From: Epiperipatus broadwayi | Lineage: Eukaryota; Onychophora; Udeonychophora; Euonychophora; Peripatidae | NCBI GenBank assembly: GCA_028023455.1 | Contig: JAQFVV010012978.1 | Span: 186,001-250,000, forward strand | Direction: 5' to 3' | DNA length: 64,000 nt | Shown here: in pieces, positions 27,301 through 39,300 of the stretch | How positions within the stretch are numbered: the stretch's first letter is position 1 | How the letters are laid out: every line of letters begins with the position of its first letter | Translations under genes and position numbers: made by a program | The notes under the pieces: generated by a model | The model's input: the letters and a program-made list of their open reading frames with translations, nothing else | What the model was told of the DNA's origin: nothing | Database searches by the model: none

Positions 27301-30300
27301 GTAAATGTTTAAAAAGAAGGAAACTCTCTTGCAAGTTTATAATGGAAAGTAGATATATTTCATCTTTGGCAAATATATTAAAGATGAAAAGAATGATTAA
27401 TTACCATTTGCATAATTATTAAAATAATAATTGAAATGAATAAACAATAGATAAGTTTATGCTTGTAAATTAAGTTTATATAATTAACATTTTTATTTAA
27501 ATAGATTAAAGACCAAAATTAATGTGCAATATACTATAATAACATATAGAAAACACCAATATTAAGATTCTTAGTAAACAATGTTATGGAGCTGGAAAGC
27601 AATCGCTACTGATGATGATCAGGAGTAATTCCTTGATCATAACAATCCTTTTGCCTAAAACTACCACAAAATGTTTTTGAGCTAAGACCTTTAACATAAT
27701 TGTTTACATAATATTAACTGTGTACCTTACTCTCTAGTTATAAATAGCTAGGTAATCATCTATTAATCTCTACTGAAGTTACTTAAGTTAGCTCTAGGCT
27801 CAGAATAATTTAGAATAATTTAATGAACTATTTAGATACTTATAAATATATTTAGGGTATAAAACAACACTAAAATTATTATATTTCATAATCAAGTTAA
27901 TTAATTCTTTAATATATTTCTGATTTTAAAATTTACTAATTTTTGAAAAATTACAGACTAATTGGTGTAGCATAAAACTAAAATTCACATGACTTTCTTA
28001 GCAATATATTTTTCTCTTTCCATTAATAGAAGCAAAAACGCAGTTAGCTTATAAATAAAGCTACTAAAATATATAATTACAGAGCTAGGTATTAGACTTG
28101 TTTGGGTGCACTATCTTAAAGTATTTGAATTTTTTTCAAGTCATTAGCTTACAATAGCATATTAAAAACAAAAATTAATTATAGGATAGTTATAATGAAG
28201 ATCAGTCATTCTTATCAGAAGATCAATCATTCAAAAGAATTTGGCCACATCTGCTACCTAATAAATAAATAATCAATCAAACAAGATTGAAATAAACAAC
28301 TATTAATAATTATATTTAAATATTTATCAAACCGGCTTTCATCTCCATTGAGACCATCTCAAGATATTATATTATAGAATTCACATAAACAAATATTAAT
28401 ATTCACTCCATCTACTGGACATTATTTACATTATATTTCATTTTCTTTTTAAACATGTCCATATATTTTAAATAAATAAATTTAACATATTATACATCTA
28501 AAAATTTTAAAAAGAAAATGAAATATAATGTAAATAATGTCCAGTAGATGGAATGAATATTATTATTTGTTTATGTGAATTCTATAATATAATATCTTGA
28601 GAAGGTCTCAATGGAGATGAAAGCCAGTTTGTTAAATATTTAAATATAATTATTAATAGTTGTTTATTTCAATCTTGTTTGATTGATTATTTATTTATTT
28701 CTGTTGGTGACAACATTATGGACAAATAAATCATATTGGATATTTGACCATCATAGTGATTCTGCTACCTAATAAACACTAATTTACTTGTTACTAATAT
28801 TTCAGATTCTAAAATGATGGCAGAGGTTTCTTGAATATCACATTTATAAGACTGCCTTATTTTGTTTCATTATTTAAGTAAGTGCATTTAATATCAGAAA
28901 TATTTAATAAGGTAAATTTATTAAAAAGTCAGAATGCAAGTAATTCACTTTATTAGAATTCTAAGTTTTAATTATTCATAACTTCCAATTGTTAGTAGAT
29001 GCAATATAAATTCTTTAACTTCTGTAAAGCTAGAGAATATGTCTCGCTATAGAAAAATACAAAAGATAAATAGTGCATTTTGATGAAACCATTCTAGTTA
29101 AATGACCACACCTATATAAAATTTAGATCTAAAATAATAAGAAAGGTGGAATCATTGTATTAATGTAAAGAACAGAGATATAAAAAGAGAATACATAAAT
29201 AATGAATACTTCAGAAGAGTTATAAGAATATTTAAAATAAACAAGAAAGACTTTCATAGCTTAAAATCAATATGATTTCTTCAATTAAACATTCGCACAC
29301 TCATTATTCACAAACAGTTTTTAATATTTCTTAAAATGAAAAATTCACAAAATTTTGTGGCTGATATAATGCTTACATCAGCTACAGAGGGATTTATTAC
29401 CGATTGGAAAAACCACAGGTGACAAGAAGATGCCCATGAATGTCAAAGTCAGATAATGTGCCAGAATGAGCTTCAAAAACATGTTCTGCTCTTAAAGTCT
29501 TAGGGTCTCTTAAGGTTACCTAAAATCAAAATACAGAGCGATTACAAATTTCATGACACCATTAGACAATTGAATCAAACAAAATGATCAAAACTTACTT
29601 TTCCACTTGTGTCACCTGAACAAATAAAACGGTTGGTGGATCTGAGAATAGCACAATCAGATTCTTGAATTTGAACCTATAGGGAAAAATGTAAAAATCA
29701 AATATTAGTTATGTACATAATTGTATATATAGATAAAATAACATTTAAATAAAGCTTTTCCAGCATTTTTCTATAAAGAAACATTGAAGACAATTCTTAT
29801 TAGGATAATCACATGCTACATCATTTTTTCCTTTGTTTTACCCTCTAAAAACAATAAGATATCCATTTTCTTATTATTAATTGAATGGATGATACAACTG
29901 GCTATAGCAAACTACCCAAAAGAAAAATCTTTTCCTGAAAACTAAAAAAATTTCCATACTTCACCAGTAGTTAAAACTCTAGCCATGGAAGCTGACTGCT
30001 TAATGATTATCATTTCACTCTGTGTGTATATATATACACACAGAGAGAGAATGGAGCCATAATATCTATTAAATTTTGTTCCAAGCCCCCTTTTATATAT
30101 ATTATACATCATGCACATTTTGTTGATAAGAATTATTGCAATAGAATATGTATATATACATGTATACTATTTTTCAACATGCACATACATACATATAACA
30201 CAAACATTTTTCAATGTTATAGTATGCATATATAAATTAAAATTATAAACAAAATTTTACAAAAATAAACAAATATAGTTATTAGTAATAAATTGGGAAA

Positions 30301-33300
30301 GCATATCCTATATATATATACGTATATGTTCTCAATCATTTTGCATTCATTCAAAACAAAAAAATAACAACAATCTTACTATACCATCCTCTTTCCTGTC
30401 AGACTTACATTATAATTAAATATGCTCTGGATGATATCCTTTTTCCATAATAGCTTTTGTCTTTCTATGAAATGAAATAACACTTTTGTTAGCAGCGGAC
30501 TAGGGACTGTCTAATTGTTTTGATATTATTTAACCCATATTAATTTTGGAATCTATACAGTCACTCCTACTTTCTATTACCCATTTCATATTCTCATTTA
30601 GACTCTTCAAACATTAAACTTTCTGAAGCAATATAAAAACAATTTACAATTCTTTTTTCCTACTACTATTATTTGGATAACTTTTATTTTAAAAAAGTAC
30701 TTTATAAATTTTATTAAATTTTGTAAAAATTTAAACTTTATACCTAGAAAAAAATTTCATCATATAAAATATTGTATTCTCTAAATTCAAATAAGAATAA
30801 AATGTGCTTTCAATCTGAAACAGAAAAATGGCCATTACTGTAGTAAAATTTATTATATTTTAATGTTTTAGTTTATTTATATATTTTTTCAATAGAATGT
30901 ACTTGAAGTAATGATATAGTAGCTTCATTGTATATTTGAAATCAAACAGAAGTGGTATGTATTAAAAAAATAAACAAACTTCAGAAATGTTACTATACAG
31001 CAAAGTCTCTAACTACTATTTTTCAAATGATCAGAGATAATAAATGCTACATCCATAAAAATGATGAAGAGTAAATGTCTCTATTGTTTCATCATTTCAA
31101 ACCAAAGAAAACAGATAATAGATGTGAAAAAAATATATATTTGAGAATAATAATAGATAGTTTCATTGTAAATATAATTTAAAAAGAGTATTGAATATGC
31201 TTTTATGAAATTGTAAAGGCATAAACTAACATGTTGAATTTCCTCTATCCGGTGAAGATCAAGCTCTACTAGAGTATCTTGATGTCCACCCATTAGTACA
31301 GTAGTTGGTGACGTCATTAGCATACATCTCATTTCTTCCATTACTTCTGAACTAAAAGAAATACAATATAGTAAAAAATATAAATATCATTTCATTTATT
31401 AATTTGTATGGAAAAAAAATCCATTTATTTACAACTAACTAAATTGTGACTATAAATCACATTAATAGCAAAACATATAAAAAAAATTGATTATTTAAGA
31501 TTAATAGTAAGAAAAAATAAAAGAATAAAACTTAAAAGGAAAATGGGAAGATAACATCAATATAAAGATAGTTCATTAATAAAAAAACAAAAAACAAATT
31601 TTCAAAAATTACATATATAAATATTAAATACAATTATATTACAGAATAAACAACTTAAAGATACTAAAGATTTATAATAAAAAAGGGGGAATAAAAACAA
31701 AATTTATAATTATATGAGACTGCCACAAAAGCATGATTTTATTAAGAAAAAAATCTTATCAAAACAAGCATAGATGGCTCTCCACTAATAGCAGTAATTT
31801 TCTCTTTAATTCTTAGACTCAAAATTCATTTATATAAACATTAATAATTGACAAAAAAATGATGAGTAATGTCAAACAGATTCCCTTACTAATTTCTGAC
31901 TTCTACTTTTTTCAATGAGAATTGAAATGCTCATATTTATTCAAAAGACATTTATACTTATATTGGAAAGTTTTAAATATCCTAAAGCATGAAACCAAGA
32001 AAGATCTAACACTAGGTCAGCAATAATATATATTACTACCATCAAAGATAATATATAAATAAAAAAATTAACTTAAAGACAATAATAATTAGATAATAAT
32101 GCTAATAATAGACACTATTAATCTTTCAGAAAAATGGTACATACAAATCTCATAATTTCTAGAATTTAAAATCAATACAGCAACAATAATCCATTCTATA
32201 TCACTCTACTTTAGAATCACCTATGTAAGCACCGATGATGCAGGAAATAGAGTGAATTATCCATAAACAGTGACAAACTCTCCATATAGTAGTGTTACCC
32301 AGAGTGAGCCATAGTAAACAATGAATGCAAGGTTTGTGCATAAAATCTCTGTCTAGTGCCTATACATCAATATCTCCAGATTAATTTCTAGCTTGTGGCT
32401 TTCATCAGTGAGAGTCTTGAATCTGAGAATCTTAGAATCTAAAGCAACCCTCTAAGCAGCCACCATTTATCTTTTCAGTTAACTATAAAGCTATGAGTTT
32501 AAAATAAAAACAGGAAGTTTTCAATCTACGCTCATTTGCTTGTATATTAATATAGATCTGAAGCCAATTCCTCAACTATATCTTTTGCTGCCTTTGATTC
32601 TTTAAGAACCATAATCACTATCATTCCATGGGCAGGAATGTTATTAAATCACTAAAGATGGCTGGTGGAGGGGTTGCTTTAGAGCATAAGATCTAGGTGC
32701 AGTGGTCTCAGATCCAAAGTTTTCACTGCTGAAAGCCACAAGCTAAAATTAGTTTGGGATATGGGATAAGTAGATACTAAATAGGAATTTTATGCACAAA
32801 AACATCTATTGGTTATTATGGCTTGTACTGGATAGCACTACTGTATGGAGAGTTTGTTACTGCTTTAACACATTGTATAAGCATAGGAAATGATGATCAT
32901 GTGACAAATTATCCTTAAACAATTCTTTACTATGAGAGCCTAAAATTACACGAATAAAATATCACAATCTGCTAAATGGAATCTCAGCTTTATGATTCCT
33001 AGATTAATTTACAAGGACTCTTGATCTAATTAAATCCTTCTGAAAGTACGTTTTATAGAAAATATAGTCAAATTTATCAAAATTTTGTATTTGAACAAGT
33101 AGAATACTTGGCATTATTATGATCAAATCTACATTTGAGTCATTTGATGAATGGAGGTTTACAAAGCTAATCACGAGAATTATATATAATTTATCATTAA
33201 ACAAGGCAAACTCTCCATACAGTAGTGCCACCCTATGCCAATCAGAGTAATCAATAGATGCCAGAAGGCTTGTGCATAAAATCCCTATTTAGTGTATGGA

Positions 33301-36300
33301 GAGTTTTGCCTTGTTTAATAACAATTATGTGCTAGTATAAGAGATGGTGATCATGTGATATAATTCATCATCAAATGAGGTGAGTTTAAAACTCAAGTTA
33401 ATTAAATCAGGTACTAGGAGACATCTGAATTATTGTTCTATTATTTTAAAATATATGTTTGATAATATTCTCTGTGATCTGACAGCCTTGTGAATATTAC
33501 ATTATTTGGTTTTTCCTTCTAATGGCAACATAAAAGTGATAAAGAATTCTCAAACCTATTTTACATATTTTATTGTACATATAAATATAAAACCTGTGCA
33601 GAAAAAAAAAACTCTTCGATTTTAAGATTTTATATATGGGTCTCATATTATATACCTAATATCAAAGCAGGTGCAAATGACAAATCCTTTCGATATTTGA
33701 GCATAGCATGACCAAAAAGACTATCCAGATCAGTTGACAAAAAGATAATGTTACATTCATAATTCAATTCAACTAAAAAAAAGAAATCACTGGGTGTCAA
33801 GTCTAATGAATGAGAGGCAATAATTTGCTTATTTATGGCTTCTACGTGAGCCATGGACTTTAATTTCTAGATGCCACTCTATCACTGTACTAAACCATGC
33901 AAGTTAGAAAATAATCAAATGATTTATTAATTGGGAGTTCATAAGAAGTTGGAGAACAAGAAGTGACAATGATAGGATCCATGAATATTGAACTTCAGAA
34001 TCTGCCTCTCTACCATTGCGTACTTCTTTAAAGTAAATATATGATTCTAGCATCCACAAATTTAAAATTAACAACTGATAACTGGGCAATGGTAAATGTA
34101 ATATTGGCAATAATAATACCAATATTAAATATTGAAAAAAGACTACTGATATATTCAAAACTTACAAGATACTTTTATCAATTCGTATAAGACATAAGAA
34201 ATTTTATAATTCTTTTACAGAAAATGATAATGCAAATAATATTTATACACTTTTACGTAAAAGTGGCAAATTAAATTAAATGAGTTTTACAGAATTTTTG
34301 GAACATGAAATAACTTTTACTTTTATGCAAATATAATGTTACATATAAAACATACTTTATTCATAAAATATATTACAATTTGCCTGTACAAAACTACTTT
34401 TATATATATATAGTCAAATATTTAAACAATTTTTTTTTTAAAAAAAAAAAATCTATGATAGAGTTACCAGTTATTTTAATGCTAATAATATTGTTACATT
34501 TACACACTCACATAAATATTTTTACATACCTGTAATTAAATAAAATTAGACCTTGTCTTGAGTTACATCTTAGACTGTTATTAGCAAGTGCTAATACTCC
34601 AGCTTCCCAGGTTTGAATATGACGAACTTCAGCAGCAGAGTGAGCTTGAAATGATGTAAATTTTTCTAAGTTATGTCCATGATAAGAAGTTAAATGACCC
34701 TGTTTTTTTATTTTTCATATAAATAAATAAGATAAAAAACATAAAAAAATTAAAAAATAAAGATATTAACTTTACCCAGATAATATTACAATACATTTCT
34801 TAGCATAACTGCTGCATATAAATAAAAAATAGATAAAAACGGCTTTAAATTATTCATAAAAATATGTCTAAATCTCTCCAAAGAGATAATGGCAAACACA
34901 ATATTCATCAAACTATTAAAATGCTGGCTAGTTTTTGTTTTTGTGATTTATCTTTCTTAATTTACTCCCAAGCTAATAATAGCTAAATACTCAATATATA
35001 TGTTTTGTATGTGTATGATGACTTAAATTTTCAATATAAATGATCATACAATATATATATATATATTTAATAAATTTATTCAGCTTAATGTAATACAAAG
35101 TTTAAATAATAATGTTAAAATTTATATGATATAATTCTTTATTTAAAAATCAGCTATAAGAATGGCAATGTATTGTTACCATTATGCATTACTATCACTT
35201 TAACATCAATCATCATCATCACTGGTAACAATTATCAATCCACTACAGGATGAAGGTCTCCCCAAGTTCAATCCATCTTCTCTGATCTCTAGCCTCTTTT
35301 CTCCACATTACCCCCACATACTTTTTTATTTCATCCATTCATCTCACATGTGGTCTCTTTCTGAGTTGTTTATGATCCCAGTTTAAGATTTCAATTGTCT
35401 ATCTATTATCATCTCGTCTAGCAATATCTCCAGCCCAACTTCACATCAGTCTTTTAATTTTTTCAATAAGGTAAGTAACACCTGTTTGTTCTCTTACCCA
35501 TATATTGTGTTTTCGTTATTGTTACTCCCAACATGCATCTCTCCATACTTCTTTGAGTGGGCTAAAGTCTTTGTATTGCTCTTCTATTAAGTGACAAAGT
35601 CTCAGATCCATAAGCAAGAACTGATAAAACACATTTATTAAAAACCTTCCTTTTCAAACACATTGGAATATTTTCTTTAAGTTATTTCTAACAAAAATAT
35701 TCCAACTAAATTTAATTCTATGATTACTTTCATCCATTATGTTTCCGTCTGTAGTAATAATCTGACTAAGGTGTTTGTAGTTGTTAGCTTCTTCTAACTC
35801 ATTATAATCAATCTTTATTTTCATCTTTTGAAAAAATCCATTGTACACGACTTTAATTTTTTTAACATTTACCGTTAGTCCTACTTTCTTACTTTCATCT
35901 GATAACTCTTGCAACATTGCAAAAACAACTACATCATCTGCAAAATTTAAATGATTTAAATAATTTCCATTTACTTTTACTCCTTCAGTTTCCCATTTTA
36001 ATCCACAAAATACTTCTTGCAGCACTATTGTAAAAAGTTTTAGAGATATGGAGTCCCCCTTCTCAATGTTTACCTTCCTAATATCATTATGTAATTTAAT
36101 TGTTGCTGTTACATTTTTATAAATATTCTTCAGAATACGACAATATCCTTAGTCTATACCTTGATGATCCAATACTTTAATCATTGAAGAAATGCTTATA
36201 GAATCAAATGCCTTTTCATAATCTACAAATCCACACTAATGAATATGAGTAACATCAATATATTTATTTTACTCAGTTAATATACTGTTTACAAATATAT

Positions 36301-39300
36301 AATCTATTAATAACTTATATAAATAAAATAGCAAGCTATAATAATTTGTAATTAATTAAGTTTATAAATATTAGAACAGTTGCTATCAGTGCATATTTTT
36401 CATTATGATACTGCTGTTTCATTATTTTACTCCCAACTAAAAGTGTGTAGTTCTGCTTTAACAATAGTTATTATTTCTTTCTTACCTAGTCATTTATATA
36501 TGCATGAGCAATTAATGAGCCATTAAATAATGCCAATCAAAATCCTAAAATAGTTTCCAACTATTGACCATCATCAGTACCAGCATTAGATTGCACATAT
36601 TCTTTAAGTAGTGATTATTATTTCTTTCAATATCTTATTTCACATATTTCAAAATTTTTTATCAACTCATTTTTAATTTTATAAGTGTCCTGAATGGAAT
36701 AATGCAGTGGTAAAATTATGGATTCCAATTATAGAGCTCAGAGTCCTATTGGATTGCAAGTCAATCTGTCATTTTTACTTCCTGCAAGTGCTTATGAACT
36801 CCTGACCAATAAAATCATTCAATTATTAATTTTATTTATTTTTCTTCATGTCAAATTTGCTCTTTCTTAGCTCACTAATTCCCAGAGTAAGGATAATAAA
36901 TTTAGTACGGAATATTATTTTTTGAGGACACAAAGAACACAGCGACTCAGATTTCAGTTTATACAATTTAATAAACATGTTAATATATACAAGTATAATA
37001 TATACTGATACATGAATCAACCGCTATTCTAATTTATATAACCTAATCACAGTAGAAATAAATCCTTTCCTTACTAAGTCTATTCACTAATATTAATATA
37101 TAAAAAACACTATATTTAACATTACCACCAATCTTTAAGCCTGGCAGCCCTTAACACATTTAAAATAATAATAATAAGATCGGGGAAACCTCTTACAATC
37201 CTAGTCAGTTTATGGCCTTCAGGAGCTGAAATCCTAGAAATAAGATATACCTGCTGATTTCTTCTGCTACTTTATTCTTGTGTCACAGTTGCCTCGAAGA
37301 CAACGAAGAAGAACATATGTTGCTTTCTTCCATAGTTTATATACTTTCAGTCCTGTTGCTTTTTGAGTAATTGAGTTCATTGGAGAAAATCCGGATGGCT
37401 AATGTATTATCAGTTTAATTATGCCTCTATAAATTTTATTAGTATTTTAGCTCACACTAATTAAATTTCCTCCGTTATCTGATATTTATTTTTTTCCTTC
37501 TAATAATAATTATTCTACACAATGTTTTAATTAAATATTTTATATTAAAACAATTCACTTAATTTTTTCCCGGCTATTTACTATTTATCTATTTTATTTA
37601 CTCTCTCTGTAAATTAATTTCATAACTTATTAAAATACATATAATTCACTTGATACAATATATTAATTCCAATAGACATTATAACTCATACCCCACACCC
37701 CAACTTAATATTAATCTGCATTAATTTATAATTTTTTACTCCCGATGATCATATTTTTAAGATATCTTTTTTAAAAATATTCAACCCAATGATATAAAAC
37801 TTCAATACCCTGAAGTTTGAATTCAAACCACTGAAGTTTGAATTCAAACCAATTTAATTATATAGCAGTAGGTCTAACACTAGATCATAAACTATATATT
37901 TTAATGGCATCAGCTATAAATGAATTGAGCCTTGGAAAAAGATGGCCTCTATCATATAAAGCATCACGATTCTCCTAGCTTATATTTAAGATCTACATTA
38001 CCAGCAATAAGAACAAGCATTTTGAATTTACTGATTACTTCTGATTACATAGATGGTTCTGTAAAAATGAATATATTGTTACTGTCAATGTAGATGTTAA
38101 ATATAGGCTAGAAAAACGTGTGCTACTTTGTTAGTTATATTTCATACTTTCTCCAAAGAGTAAAAAGTACTTACAGTGAATTTATAACTGGAATAGTTTA
38201 TAAAATAATTTCACATCTTTATAGCTATAATTTTCAAATCATAAGCTTGAACAGTATAAAATTTTGCTATGTGCATATTTGCAATTCAATGTCCCTCACA
38301 GATTAAAAAAAAAAAAAGGTCTGGAAATTTGATTGACAGTGCAATATAATGTTTATTAAATACTCACGCTAATGTACATAACTTTAGAATTGAATGATAA
38401 GAGTGCATTCCTTCTGGTAATAAGCTCCAGAAAGAAATGTGATGTTTTGTTTAATATAATTTTTTAGAGAGAATATTGATGATTTGATGGCTTTTATCAC
38501 TGCTTAACATTTTTTGCTATAAAATTTACAAAAAATAATTGGGCAGAATAGATTGGAACTAATTCTAGACTATTTCTTACCCTTCAAATGAAACCCTTCT
38601 TTTTGGAAGCTCAATTGCAAAACCATTTAAACAGCATCATAGCATAAGAGATGGGATTCCTACAGAGTCCTAAACAAAATTATTTATAAAGATCAATACA
38701 AAGATTAGCCGAATTAAACTTTACTAGCCATTTTAAAATTTATTATGATTTAAAATTATTACTATGTTTATCTGCTTCAGACATATAATTTCACAATTTC
38801 CCTAATAATATGGCTTAACCTAAACACAACCATATGAAATGAAACACAAATAAATTCATTTCCTGGTTGGGTTTTTTAATATCATTTAATAAATGATTAT
38901 AAATAAGTGATACTACAACACCAAAAGATGATCCCTGAAGCCTAAAACCACTCAAAATGTTACAGAAAAGCAATAAATAACATTTCCCAATACTTGCAAG
39001 ACTTTATAATACAGCTATTGGTTATCAAGTTGCAAATGTCTTAATATTGGAAAATGAAAATCTGAAGTTAAAATTAAAAGCAGTATTGGAATTTGGAATA
39101 GGTAAATTAAGAAGAAAAAAAAACTTGATGTGGGCAAGATGAAAACAAATCACTTATGCAACAACAAATTAGTAGATAATGAAGTGAGGTGGACCAAGCT
39201 TGGAGATTTTAGATCATGAGAATATACTGTCTATAATGGCTTTCATTATCAGGAAAACTACTGCATTGAGATCATTGAATATAATCATATGAATATTCAT

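Larger units (their letters stand above)
21645..29400 (-). other. PAN2 intron 5
   Basis: 7756 bp. Holds three LINE fragments (22.4, 24.7 and 25.2 kb), a SINE-like head (22.8 kb), a GC-richer island (23.28-24.14 kb) and two large hairpins (26.3 and 28.3 kb). 26.55-28.2 kb has nothing recognised. Confidence 0.85.
31352..34529 (-). other. PAN2 intron 2
   Basis: 3178 bp. Contains fold-back repeat copies at 32255-32900 and 33196-33319. 31360-32200 and 33400-34500 have nothing recognised; the ORFs at 33648-33854 and 33904-34158 have no domain. Confidence 0.85.
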
